Assembly: GCA_035548495.1 (NCBI GenBank)
Contig: DASZSV010000036.1
Location: forward strand, 62,001-126,000
Source: CAILZL01 sp035548495
Lineage (GTDB): Bacteria > Pseudomonadota > Gammaproteobacteria > Steroidobacterales > Steroidobacteraceae
Reading direction: 5' to 3'
DNA length: 64,000 nt
The stretch's first letter is position 1. Each line of letters begins with the position of its first letter. The notes beneath the pieces were generated by a model, which was not told the DNA's origin, ran no database searches, and saw only the letters and a program-made list of their open reading frames with translations. The translations under genes were made by a program, and so were the position numbers. Shown here piece by piece: positions 1-8,890 of the stretch.

Positions 1-163
1 ACAGGATGATCCCATGTATGCAGGATTACCTGAGATTCCCGCTGCCAAGCGTGCGAAATTGAAACGCATCGGCAAGGCGGTTCATCCCGGCGAGGATGAA
101 GTGCGGCGCAATCCACGTGCACGCAGTGCAATCATGCGTGTGGCAGAGAGGGTTGCAGCATGA
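1..163 (+). CDS. rsmH: 16S rRNA (cytosine1402-N4)-methyltransferase RsmH, C-terminal part
   Basis: Open from the left edge (reading frame 2) and ending TGA at 161-163. The last ~53 residues include PMYAGLPEIP and a basic stretch (AKRAKLKRIGKAV, RRNPRARSAIMRVAER) typical of the end of RsmH/MraW, which methylates C1402 of 16S rRNA. Its stop overlaps the ftsL start (ATGA), the normal position of rsmH at the head of the dcw cluster. The N-terminal SAM-binding domain lies outside the window. Identification rests on the tail sequence plus context. Confidence 0.9.
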   Translation, partial: QDDPMYAGLPEIPAAKRAKLKRIGKAVHPGEDEVRRNPRARSAIMRVAERVAA

Positions 164-450
164 CTGCATCCGCAAAATTCACGCTTGCCATGCTGTGGCT
201 GTTGTTGCTGGTGTCATCGGTGGCGGTGGTGTGGAGCAAGCAACAGGCGCGCAACCAGTTTGTCGCCTTGCAACGTTTGCAGAAAGAGCGCGATCAACTG
301 GACACCGAATGGGGACAACTGCGGCTTGAGCAAAGCACGTGGATGACTTACGGACGCATTGAAAAAATTTCGCACGATGAATTGCACATGTCGGTTCCGG
401 ATTTGAGCAATCCCGACAAGGTGCACTTGATCGAGCCTGCAACGAAGTAG
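160..450 (+). CDS. ftsL: Cell division protein FtsL
   Basis: A 96-residue bitopic membrane protein: short cytoplasmic N-terminus, one membrane helix at about residues 9-26 (LAMLWLLLLVSSVAVVW), then a periplasmic heptad-like coiled coil (ARNQFVALQRLQKERDQLDT). FtsL forms the FtsQLB divisome subcomplex that helps activate FtsWI septal peptidoglycan synthesis. Length, topology and position between rsmH and ftsI fit the family, which is poorly conserved in sequence, so context carries much of the call. ATG overlaps the rsmH stop. Confidence 0.9.
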   Translation: MTASAKFTLAMLWLLLLVSSVAVVWSKQQARNQFVALQRLQKERDQLDTEWGQLRLEQSTWMTYGRIEKISHDELHMSVPDLSNPDKVHLIEPATK

Positions 451-459
451 ACCGAGCCA

Positions 460-2199
460 ATGATCAACATTCGCAACAACGAACATCGTGCATTCACCGT
501 GGAGCAATTCCGCGGACGTTTGCGCTGGGTGTTGCTGGTGTTGTTGCTGGCAGGAACGGGATTGGCAGCACGTGCGGTACAACTGCAATTGCTGGACAAC
601 GGCTTTCTGTTGAGTCAGGGCAACGCACGATATACGCGCATTGCCAAACTGGCGGCGCATCGTGGCGCAATTTACGACCGCAATGGTGAAACACTTGCAG
701 TCAGCACACCGGTGGATTCCGTGTGGGTTAATCCCAGGGAATTGGAACAAGCGGCAGACCAGATTCCCAAACTTGCTGAAGCACTGAATCGTGATCGCAA
801 CTGGCTGGCGCAACGCATCAGCAGCAGCCTGGACCGCGATTTCGTGTATCTCGTGCGTCACATGAATCCCGAGGATGCGGCGCAGGTGAAGGCGCTCAAC
901 ATTCCCGGTGTGTACCTGCAGCGTGAATACCGCCGTTACTATCCTGCCGGCGAAGTGAGCAGTCACGTGCTGGGCTTTACCAATATTGACGATGAAGGGC
1001 GCGAAGGACTGGAGCTTGCCTATGATCACTGGCTTGCCGGAAGTCCGGGTGCCAAGCGTATCATTCAGGATCGTTATGGCAGAACAGTGGAAGATATCGA
1101 AAGCATTCGTGATGCGCGGCCGGGTCAGGACATCACCACCAGCATTGATATCCGCATTCAATATCTCGCCTACCGGGAATTGAAAGCGGCGATCCAGCAG
1201 CACAACGCAGTATCGGGCTCGGTAGTGGTTGTTGATGTCAACACCGGTGAAGTGCTGGCGATGGTGAACCAGCCTTCGTACAATCCCAACGATCAGGAAC
1301 AACGCGATCCCAACGATATTCGCAATCGTGCTGCAACCGATCTGATGGAGCCGGGTTCCATCATGAAGCCCTTTGTGGCAACAGCGGGTCTTGAAACCGG
1401 ACGCTACAACGCCAACACCATCATTGATACTTCGCCGGGTCTGGTGAAAGTGGGCATCAAGACCATTGAAGACGAACATCCACTGGGTGCTGTGACGTTG
1501 ACCACGGTCATTGCCAAATCAAGCAACGTCGGCATGACCAAGCTTGCATTGTCACTGTCGCCGGAATCCATGTGGAAGACATTGTACGCATTTGGCTTTG
1601 GTCAGGTGACGGGCAGTGGTTTTCCCGGTGAGGCTGCGGGCATGTTGCTCAACTACAGGCAATGGCGTCCCATCAATCAGGCCACCATCTCATTTGGTTA
1701 TTCATTGTCGGTCACTGCATTGCAATTGGCACATGCCTACGCGATTCTCGGTGCGGGTGGTATTTCGCGGCCTTTGACATTGCAGCGGGTGGATGGTCCT
1801 GTTGAAGGACAGCGCGTGATTGATCAGCGCATTGCCGATGAAATGGTCAAGATCATGGAAAGCGTCGTGACAGAAGAAGGTGCAACCGGAACACGTGCGG
1901 CGGTGGTCGGTTATCGTGTTGCCGGCAAGACCGGCACGGCGCAGAAGCTGGTGAATGGTTCATACACCAGTGATGCACACATTGCCAGTTTCGGTGGCGT
2001 GGTGCCTGCATCGCATCCGCGCATTGCCTGCGTGGTGGTCATCAATGAACCACGCGATGGCAGTTACTACGCAACATCGGTATCGGCACCGGTGTTTTCC
2101 AATGTGGCATCCGGTGCGCTGCGCCTGCTTGCTGTGCCACCGGACGATTTGCAGGATGTACCTGCGGCAACGCTGGTGCAGACCGGAGTGACGCCATGA
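460..2199 (+). CDS. ftsI: Septal peptidoglycan transpeptidase FtsI (PBP3)
   Basis: 579 residues. One N-terminal membrane anchor (about 27-45, LRWVLLVLLLAGTGLAARAV), a PBP dimerisation domain with RGAIYDRNG, then the transpeptidase domain. The class B PBP motifs are visible: SxxK in EPGSIMKPF (acyl-enzyme Ser), SxN in SSNVGMTK, and KTGTA near the C-terminus. It crosslinks septal peptidoglycan as partner of FtsW. Starts 9 bp after ftsL and overlaps murE by four bases, implying translational coupling. Confidence 0.97.
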   Translation: MINIRNNEHRAFTVEQFRGRLRWVLLVLLLAGTGLAARAVQLQLLDNGFLLSQGNARYTRIAKLAAHRGAIYDRNGETLAVSTPVDSVWVNPRELEQAADQIPKLAEALNRDRNWLAQRISSSLDRDFVYLVRHMNPEDAAQVKALNIPGVYLQREYRRYYPAGEVSSHVLGFTNIDDEGREGLELAYDHWLAGSPGAKRIIQDRYGRTVEDIESIRDARPGQDITTSIDIRIQYLAYRELKAAIQQHNAVSGSVVVVDVNTGEVLAMVNQPSYNPNDQEQRDPNDIRNRAATDLMEPGSIMKPFVATAGLETGRYNANTIIDTSPGLVKVGIKTIEDEHPLGAVTLTTVIAKSSNVGMTKLALSLSPESMWKTLYAFGFGQVTGSGFPGEAAGMLLNYRQWRPINQATISFGYSLSVTALQLAHAYAILGAGGISRPLTLQRVDGPVEGQRVIDQRIADEMVKIMESVVTEEGATGTRAAVVGYRVAGKTGTAQKLVNGSYTSDAHIASFGGVVPASHPRIACVVVINEPRDGSYYATSVSAPVFSNVASGALRLLAVPPDDLQDVPAATLVQTGVTP

Positions 2200-3713
2200 A
2201 TGCCGTGCGTCACATACCGAATGAACACATCACGCTGCGCGAGTTGTTGCGTGGTGCAATCAGTGACGCCGCATTGCCGCAACTGTCATCTGTCGATGTA
2301 CAACATCTGACATTGAACAGCCGCGATGTCAAACCCGGCAGTGCATTCATTGCCATTCCGGGTTTGCGTGCGCATGGCATTGATTATGCGGCGCAAGCCG
2401 TTGCCAATGGTGCATCAGTGGTGTTGTGGGAGCCGGTTGATGATCGTGCAATGCCGGCGCTGTCAGGTGCAACGGTGGTCGCCGTTCCTCATTTGTCTGC
2501 CATGCTTGGCGATATTGCAAATCGTTTTTATGGTGAACCTTCGCACGCCATGCGCATTGCGGCTGTGACGGGCACCAACGGCAAGAGCACCACGGCATAC
2601 ATGATCGCCGAAGCCGCGCAGCGTTGCGGCATGATTGCGGGCTATTCGGGCACGGTGGGTTATGGCCTGATTGATCATTTGAAGAATGCAACGCATACCA
2701 CACCCGATGTCATCAACGTGCACCGGCAACTCGCGGAGATTCGCGATGAAGGTGCCATCGCCGCAGGAATGGAAGTGTCGTCGCATGCCCTGCATCAGCA
2801 TCGCATCGCCGCAGTACAAATTGATACGGCGGTGTTCACCAATCTTACCCGTGATCATCTGGATTATCACGGCAGCATGCAGGCCTATGGCGAAGCCAAG
2901 GCGGCGTTGTTCCAGCATCCCGGATTGCGTCATGCCGTGATCAATGCCGATGATGTGTTTGGTCGTGAACTGTTGTCACGCCCGCTTGCCGCAAAGGTCA
3001 TGACTGCATTCGGCTGTGAGTCATCGCAAGGCTTCAACAGAATGGTGCAGGCAACCGGTGTGCGCCTGAGTGAGCGCGGTTTGCAGTTGAATATCACCGG
3101 CAGTTTTGGTGATGCAGTATTGCAGTCGTCGCTGTTGGGAAAATTCAACGCCTACAACCTGCTGGCGACACTGGCAGTATTGCTTGGCTGGGATATCTCA
3201 TTAAACAAAGCTGTCGCCGCACTTGAACAATCCAGTGCCCCGCCCGGACGCATGGAAACGCATCGCGATGCGCACGGCAAGCTGGTGGTCATTGATTATG
3301 CGCATTCACCCGATGCGCTGGAAAAAGCATTGCAGGAATTGAAAGTCTATTGCCGCGGCAAACTGGTTTGTGTGTTTGGCTGTGGCGGCAATCGTGATGC
3401 GGGCAAGCGCGTGCAGATGGGTGCGATTGCTGAACGCCTTGCGGATCAGATCATCCTGACGGATGACAATCCGCGTTATGAAGATCCACAGCAGATCATC
3501 AATGGCATTTTGCGTGGCATAAAACATCCGGACAGGGTCGTCGTTGAACGCGACCGTGCCAAAGCCATTGCGCGCAGTATCGACATGGCAAGCTCACAGG
3601 ATATTGTGTTGATTGCCGGCAAGGGTCATGAAGACTATCAAATCATCGGTGATGTCACTGCGCACTTCAGTGACCGTGAAGTGGTGCAGGCATGTTTGCG
3701 GGGTGCAGCATGA
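2196..3713 (+). CDS. murE: UDP-MurNAc-tripeptide synthetase MurE (meso-DAP type)
   Basis: 505 residues. Adds the third stem-peptide amino acid to UDP-MurNAc-L-Ala-D-Glu in the cytoplasm. Seen: ATP-binding TGTNGKSTTAYM, the central Mur-ligase domain (TTPDVINVHRQL) and the C-terminal motif DNPRYEDP. DNPR is the established signature for meso-diaminopimelate specificity, so the peptidoglycan is DAP type. ATG overlaps the ftsI stop; the TGA overlaps the murF start. Confidence 0.97.
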   Translation: MNAVRHIPNEHITLRELLRGAISDAALPQLSSVDVQHLTLNSRDVKPGSAFIAIPGLRAHGIDYAAQAVANGASVVLWEPVDDRAMPALSGATVVAVPHLSAMLGDIANRFYGEPSHAMRIAAVTGTNGKSTTAYMIAEAAQRCGMIAGYSGTVGYGLIDHLKNATHTTPDVINVHRQLAEIRDEGAIAAGMEVSSHALHQHRIAAVQIDTAVFTNLTRDHLDYHGSMQAYGEAKAALFQHPGLRHAVINADDVFGRELLSRPLAAKVMTAFGCESSQGFNRMVQATGVRLSERGLQLNITGSFGDAVLQSSLLGKFNAYNLLATLAVLLGWDISLNKAVAALEQSSAPPGRMETHRDAHGKLVVIDYAHSPDALEKALQELKVYCRGKLVCVFGCGGNRDAGKRVQMGAIAERLADQIILTDDNPRYEDPQQIINGILRGIKHPDRVVVERDRAKAIARSIDMASSQDIVLIAGKGHEDYQIIGDVTAHFSDREVVQACLRGAA

Positions 3714-5101
3714 CCAGCGCGCAAAACACAACGCCGCAATTCAATACTGCAAGCCTTGCGCGAATCACCTCCGGAAGACTGCTGGGCGCAGATGTGCCAT
3801 TCATGTCTGTTTCAACCGATTCACGAACCATCGACAAGGATGCGTTGTTCGTTGCATTGCATGGTCCCAATTTTGATGGCCATGACTATGTGCGTGTGGC
3901 GATGGAACGCGGCGCGGCTGCAGCGCTGGTGTCGCGCGAACTGGATGTGCCGTTGCCGCAGGTGCGGGTGAACGATGTGCTTGCTGCGCTATCGCAATTT
4001 TCACACGCATGGCGCATGCAGTTTGCCATTCCCGTGATTGGCATCACCGGCAGCAACGGCAAGACCACCACCAAGGAAATGATCGGCAGCATCATGAATC
4101 AGCAGGGCGAAGCATTGATTACACGCGGCAATCTCAATAACCACATTGGTGTGCCACTAACCCTGTTGCGCCTGAGTGCAATGCATCGTTCCGCTGTTGT
4201 TGAGATGGGCGCCAATCATCGTGGCGAAATTGCCGCGTTGTCGTCGTTGTCATCGCCCACTGTCGGCATCGTGACCAATGCAGGCAGGGCGCACCTCGAA
4301 GGCTTTGGCGGCATTGACGGCGTGGCGCAGGGCAAGGGCGAATTGTTTGTTGCGCTGTCGCCGCAAGGAACGGCAGTGATCAATGCGGATGATGTATATG
4401 CATCGTACTGGCGTTCACATTGCGCGGCAAAGACAGTGCTGACCTTTGGCATTGATAACGCCGCTGATTTCAGGGCAAGTGACATGGTCATGGATGAACA
4501 CAGCAGTCGTTTTGTGCTGCATGCCCCAACGGGTGATATTGCTGTCAATCTCAATCTGGTGGGCAAGCACAACATCCGCAATGCAACGGGTGCGGCAGCC
4601 GCGGCATTTGCCGCCGGTGCAACACTGCAAGACATTCGCAACGGCTTGAATGCCATGCGTGCAGTGAGTGGCCGTTTGCAACCCGGCGCCGCCATCAAGG
4701 GCGCGCAATTGATTGATGATTCCTACAACGCCAATCCCAATTCATTGATGGCGGGTGTTGATGCGCTGTGCGCATTGCAAGGTCGTCACTGGCTGGTGAT
4801 GGGTGACATGCTGGAGATGGGTGACGAGTCGGTGAAGCTGCATGCGGAAATGGGGGCATACGCCCGCATGGCGGGAGTCGAACACTTGTTTGCCGTGGGC
4901 ACATTCACGCCGCATGCAGTCAACACGTTTGGCAACGGTGCGCAATGGTTTGCTTCAGTGGATGAATTGATCAGTGCAGTGCAGTCGCGCATTGCGCCGG
5001 AGGTTGTAGTGCTGATCAAGGGTTCGCGCGGCAATCGTCTGGAACGCGTTGCGGCTGCATTGTCAGCAAGCGCCGGTTCGCATCAACACACAGGTCATTG
5101 A
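3710..5101 (+). CDS. murF: UDP-MurNAc-tripeptide-D-Ala-D-Ala ligase MurF
   Basis: 463 residues from the ATG that overlaps the murE stop (ATGA); an in-frame ATG 18 bp upstream is less likely. MurF adds D-Ala-D-Ala to finish the UDP-MurNAc-pentapeptide. Seen: P-loop ITGSNGKTTTKEM, VVEMGANHRGEIA and DDSYNANPNS, all typical of MurF rather than other Mur ligases. Lies between murE and mraY as in most proteobacterial dcw clusters. Confidence 0.96.
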   Translation: MTSAQNTTPQFNTASLARITSGRLLGADVPFMSVSTDSRTIDKDALFVALHGPNFDGHDYVRVAMERGAAAALVSRELDVPLPQVRVNDVLAALSQFSHAWRMQFAIPVIGITGSNGKTTTKEMIGSIMNQQGEALITRGNLNNHIGVPLTLLRLSAMHRSAVVEMGANHRGEIAALSSLSSPTVGIVTNAGRAHLEGFGGIDGVAQGKGELFVALSPQGTAVINADDVYASYWRSHCAAKTVLTFGIDNAADFRASDMVMDEHSSRFVLHAPTGDIAVNLNLVGKHNIRNATGAAAAAFAAGATLQDIRNGLNAMRAVSGRLQPGAAIKGAQLIDDSYNANPNSLMAGVDALCALQGRHWLVMGDMLEMGDESVKLHAEMGAYARMAGVEHLFAVGTFTPHAVNTFGNGAQWFASVDELISAVQSRIAPEVVVLIKGSRGNRLERVAAALSASAGSHQHTGH

Positions 5102-5132
5102 GCAAAAGCAAGCGAAGCAAAAGAGAACAACC

Positions 5133-6215
5133 ATGTTGCTATACCTCACACAATACCTGAGCAAGTTGTACACCGGCTTCAACGTGTTCAACTATCTGAC
5201 GTTGCGCGCCATTCTCGGTGCGATCACGGCATTGTTGATTTCCTTCATTCTTGGACCGCGCATGATTCGCGCGTTCACCGCGAAGCAGATCGGTCAACAG
5301 GTGCGCAGCGATGGTCCGCAATCACATCTCAGCAAGAAGGGCACGCCCACCATGGGTGGCGCACTGATACTCATTGCAGTGACGGCAGGCACGCTGTTGT
5401 GGGCCGATCTGGATAATCGTTATGTATGGATTGTGATCATCACCATGCTGGTATTCGGCTTGATCGGTTTCTGGGATGACTATCTGAAGCTCGTGGTCGG
5501 CAACAGCCGCGGCCTGATCGCGCGTTACAAATATTTCTGGCAAACCGTTGCCGGATTGGGTTGTGCCATCGCATTGTTTGTCACGCACAAGACCTCCGCA
5601 GAAGTGGAATTGTTTGTGCCGGTGTTCAAGCACATCGCCATTCCTCTGGGCATGGGTTTCATCGGGCTGGCCTATTTCATTGTGGTGGGATTCAGCAACG
5701 CAGTGAATCTTACGGATGGACTGGATGGTCTGGCCATCATGCCTTCCGCCATGGTGGGTGGTGCACTGGGTGTGTTTGCATGGGCCAGCGGCAATGTGGT
5801 GTTCGCCAACTATCTGGGCATTCCACACATTCCGGGCAGCGGTGAATTGCTGGTGTTCTGCTCTTCCATTGTCGGTGCGGGTCTCGGTTTTCTGTGGTTC
5901 AACACCTATCCCGCACAAGTCTTCATGGGTGATCTGGGTGCACTGGCGCTTGGTGCCGCGCTGGGTGTGGTCGCAGTGATCGTGCGGCAGGAAATCGTGC
6001 TGCTCATCATGGGCGGTGTGTTCGTGATGGAAACTGTCTCCGTGATGTTGCAAGTGGGTTCATTCAAGCTGCGCGGCAAGCGCATTTTCAAGATGGCGCC
6101 CATTCATCATCACTTTGAATTGAAGGGTTGGGCGGAACCGAAAGTGATTGTCCGTTTCTGGATCATTACGTTCATTCTGGTGCTGGTCGGGCTTGCGACC
6201 CTGAAGGTGCGTTGA
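5133..6215 (+). CDS. mraY: Phospho-N-acetylmuramoyl-pentapeptide transferase MraY
   Basis: Polytopic membrane enzyme making lipid I from UDP-MurNAc-pentapeptide and undecaprenyl phosphate. The ATG at 5133 gives 360 residues, exactly the usual length; the frame is open further upstream to 5049, but that extension overlaps murF. Family motifs seen: KKGTPTMGG, FWDDYLK, NLTDGLDGLA, FMGDLGALALG and the histidine-rich PIHHHFELKGW. About ten hydrophobic segments. Followed by an unusual ~155-bp gap before murD. Confidence 0.97.
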   Translation: MLLYLTQYLSKLYTGFNVFNYLTLRAILGAITALLISFILGPRMIRAFTAKQIGQQVRSDGPQSHLSKKGTPTMGGALILIAVTAGTLLWADLDNRYVWIVIITMLVFGLIGFWDDYLKLVVGNSRGLIARYKYFWQTVAGLGCAIALFVTHKTSAEVELFVPVFKHIAIPLGMGFIGLAYFIVVGFSNAVNLTDGLDGLAIMPSAMVGGALGVFAWASGNVVFANYLGIPHIPGSGELLVFCSSIVGAGLGFLWFNTYPAQVFMGDLGALALGAALGVVAVIVRQEIVLLIMGGVFVMETVSVMLQVGSFKLRGKRIFKMAPIHHHFELKGWAEPKVIVRFWIITFILVLVGLATLKVR

Positions 6216-6253
6216 TGCAACAGTTACCTCAAGCAAGACGATTATCAGCGAAA

Positions 6254-6365
6254 GTGTTCCGGGAAGAATTCCTGGAACGCCATGATTCCGTCCATGGAGG
6301 CTCGCCTGAAACTTCCCTGTTTCAGAGCGTCCTGGAATTCTGTACCGAAACTCTTCCGTACAGGC
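6254..6365. repeat. Multi-hairpin palindromic intergenic element
   Basis: A compact element with three successive inverted repeats: GTTCC/GGAAC (6256-6260/6274-6278), CTGAAAC with GTTTCAG around a 6-nt loop (6306-6312/6319-6325), and CTGTAC/GTACAG near 6340-6363. It also has a partial long-range match (GAATTCCTGGAACGC against GCGTCCTGGAATTC). It separates mraY and murD in a cluster where nearly all other genes overlap, so it looks like a mobile REP-like palindrome that integrated here. Genome-wide copy number is unknown. Confidence 0.6.
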
Positions 6366-6371
6366 ATGCAT

Positions 6372-7697
6372 ATGCAGGGTAACAAACGCCTCATCGTCGG
6401 TCTCGGTCGCACGGGCATGTCGGTTGCACGTTACTTGCGTGCACAGGGCATTCCCTTTGCGGTGACCGACAGTCGCACTGCACCTCCTGAGCTGGACACA
6501 TTAAAAGACGTTGCGCCAGATGCGATGGTGAAGACCGGTGGCTTTGATGTATCACTGCTCAACGATGTGAATGAAGTCATTGCCTCGCCCGGTGTGTCAT
6601 TGCGTGAACCCATTCTTGTGGAAGCGGCACGACGCGGATTACCTGTGGTTGGTGATATTGAATTGTTTGCGCGTGCCAGCAAGGTGCCTGTGGCTGGTAT
6701 TACTGGCACCAATGGCAAGAGCACGGTGACAACATTGGTGGCCTTGATGGCGCAAGCCTGTGGTTTGCGTGCTTTTGCCGGCGGCAATCTCGGCCGCCCT
6801 GCACTCGAGTTGTTGCAGGAAACACCGGCCGATCTGTTTGTGCTGGAACTGTCGAGCTTCCAGCTCGAAACAACGCACTCATTGAAGACACGCACAGCGA
6901 CAGTGTTGAATGTCACTTCCGATCACATGGATCGTTACGATTCATTGCTCGATTATGCACACGCCAAGGCCCGTATCTTTAATCATTGCGAATGTGCAGT
7001 GATCAATCACGACGATGCATTGGTGATGGCCATGCCACGCAATGGTCAGCGTACGCTGGGTTTCAGTGTGCAGCACAATGACGCCGAATACAGCACCATG
7101 CAGACCGCCAACGAGATTGTGCTGGTGTCACATGGCAGACCGCTGGTGAACATGACACAGCTCAAATTGACCGGTATGCACAATGCGGCCAATGCGCTGG
7201 CAGCGCTGGCCCTGTGTGAAGCATTGCAGCTCGATATCAAGACATGCGTACAGGCATTGAAAGAATTTCCCGGCCTGCCGCATCGCGCGCAATGGGTGGC
7301 GGACATCAAGGGCGTGCGTTACATCGAAGATTCCAAGGGCACCAATGTGGGTGCAACGCTGGCCGCCGTGCAGGGCATGTCGGGGCCGCTGATTGTCATT
7401 GCCGGTGGACAGGGTAAGGGACAGGATTTTGCACCGCTTGCCACCGCATTTCGCAACAAGGTGCGCTGTGCGTTGTTGTTGGGTCAGGATGCATCGCAGA
7501 TCAATTCAGTACTCAAAGATGTTTGTGCAACGCAATTCGTCAACAGCATGGAAGAAGCCGTGACCACAGCAGCAAGTCTTGCGCAACGGGGTGATACCGT
7601 GCTGTTGTCACCAGCCTGCGCAAGCCTGGACATGTTTCGTGATTATGCGCATCGCGGTGATGTGTTCACCAGCGCGGTGAAAGGATTGATGTCATGA
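6372..7697 (+). CDS. murD: UDP-MurNAc-L-Ala-D-Glu ligase MurD
   Basis: About 441 residues from the ATG at 6372 (an ATG at 6366 is also possible). The frame stays open back to 6282, but that part reads through the palindromic element and is not MurD-like. MurD adds D-Glu to UDP-MurNAc-L-Ala. Seen: N-terminal Rossmann-like IVGLGRTGMSVARYL, P-loop GITGTNGKSTVTTL, ELSSFQLE and DSKGTNVGAT. Spacing to a weak AGG favours 6372. The TGA overlaps ftsW. Confidence 0.95.
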   Translation: MQGNKRLIVGLGRTGMSVARYLRAQGIPFAVTDSRTAPPELDTLKDVAPDAMVKTGGFDVSLLNDVNEVIASPGVSLREPILVEAARRGLPVVGDIELFARASKVPVAGITGTNGKSTVTTLVALMAQACGLRAFAGGNLGRPALELLQETPADLFVLELSSFQLETTHSLKTRTATVLNVTSDHMDRYDSLLDYAHAKARIFNHCECAVINHDDALVMAMPRNGQRTLGFSVQHNDAEYSTMQTANEIVLVSHGRPLVNMTQLKLTGMHNAANALAALALCEALQLDIKTCVQALKEFPGLPHRAQWVADIKGVRYIEDSKGTNVGATLAAVQGMSGPLIVIAGGQGKGQDFAPLATAFRNKVRCALLLGQDASQINSVLKDVCATQFVNSMEEAVTTAASLAQRGDTVLLSPACASLDMFRDYAHRGDVFTSAVKGLMS

Positions 7698-8890
7698 GTG
7701 CCGTGCTTCCCACTGCCGCTTCCGTATCTTATCCGCGCAGCGGCAATCGTTCGCGCACGCTGCAAATGGACGCCATTCTGATCATGGCGGTGGCTGCATT
7801 GTTGCTGGTGAGCGCCGTGATGGTGACCTCGGCATCCATCTCCATTGCCAGCAAGGAGACCGGCGATGCGTTTTACTATCTCAAGCGGCAACTGATCTTC
7901 ATTACACTGGGCGCGATTGCCTGCATGGTCACGACGCGCATTCCTACACGTGTGTGGGAACGTTTGCATGTGCCGTTGCTGCTTGCGGCATTTGCATTGC
8001 TGATTGTGGTGCTGGTGCCTGGCATCAGTGCGCAGATCAATGGCAGCCGCCGCTGGTTGCGTCTGGGATTCATGAATTTCCAGGTATCAGAACTCGCACG
8101 CGTGTTTGTACTTGCTTATATCGCCGGTTATATCGTGCACCGGCAAAAAGAGTTGAAAGAGCAGTTCAAGGCCACTGCGATTCCATTGGCCATGCTGGGC
8201 ATTGTCGCTGTATTGCTGTTGCTGGAGCCGGACTTCGGTGCGACGGCGGTATTGCTGGCCACCAGTGTGGGATTGTTGTTCCTTGGCGGCATGCGTTTGC
8301 GCTACTTTTTCATTCTCGTGGCAGCAGGTGCGGCGTTGATGGGGCTGGTCGCCATTGCCGCACCGTATCGAATGAAACGTCTTGTTGGCTGCGTTGATCC
8401 GTGGGCTGATCCTTTCGGCAGTTGTTATCAACTGGTGCAATCGGAAATTGCCATCGGTCGCGGTGAATGGTTTGGTGTGGGACTGGGCAGCAGCGTGCAG
8501 AAGCTGTTCTATCTTCCCGAAGCGCATACTGACTTTGTGTTCGCAGTGATTGCCGAAGAGTTTGGTTTCATCGGGGTGCTGTGTCTGCTGGCCTTGTATG
8601 CCGTGATCATCTGGCGCGTGCTGCGCATTGCACGTCTGGCAGCAGAGGCCAGCATGCCATTTCAATCTTTCATCGCTGCTTCTTTCGGCATCTGGCTGGG
8701 TTTGCAAACGTTCATCAACATTGGTGTCAACATGGGCCTGTTGCCCACCAAGGGATTGACATTGCCCATGTTGTCGAATGGCGGTTCCAGTTTGCTGGTG
8801 GCGCTGGCATGGCTGGGTGTGGTGTTGCGCGTTCATCATGAAGCCAGCATCTCGGGTCATGCAGCCTTGCCACGGAAGGTGAAACAGTGA
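7694..8890 (+). CDS. ftsW: Septal peptidoglycan glycosyltransferase FtsW
   Basis: 398-residue SEDS-family polytopic membrane protein that polymerises lipid II at the septum together with FtsI. Seen: INGSRRWLRLG followed by FQVSELARV, LLLEPDFGA, the large periplasmic loop with WADPFGSCYQLVQS, and PEAHTDFVFAVIAEE with LPTKGLTLPMLSNGGSS. These are conserved SEDS landmarks. ATG overlaps murD; its TGA overlaps the murG start. Confidence 0.96.
   Translation: MSAVLPTAASVSYPRSGNRSRTLQMDAILIMAVAALLLVSAVMVTSASISIASKETGDAFYYLKRQLIFITLGAIACMVTTRIPTRVWERLHVPLLLAAFALLIVVLVPGISAQINGSRRWLRLGFMNFQVSELARVFVLAYIAGYIVHRQKELKEQFKATAIPLAMLGIVAVLLLLEPDFGATAVLLATSVGLLFLGGMRLRYFFILVAAGAALMGLVAIAAPYRMKRLVGCVDPWADPFGSCYQLVQSEIAIGRGEWFGVGLGSSVQKLFYLPEAHTDFVFAVIAEEFGFIGVLCLLALYAVIIWRVLRIARLAAEASMPFQSFIAASFGIWLGLQTFINIGVNMGLLPTKGLTLPMLSNGGSSLLVALAWLGVVLRVHHEASISGHAALPRKVKQ

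Noticed and set aside
214..1479. 421-codon open frame antisense to ftsL/ftsI
   Set aside because: Covered by certain + strand genes with full motifs; the product is low-complexity Arg/His/Cys-rich with no domain.
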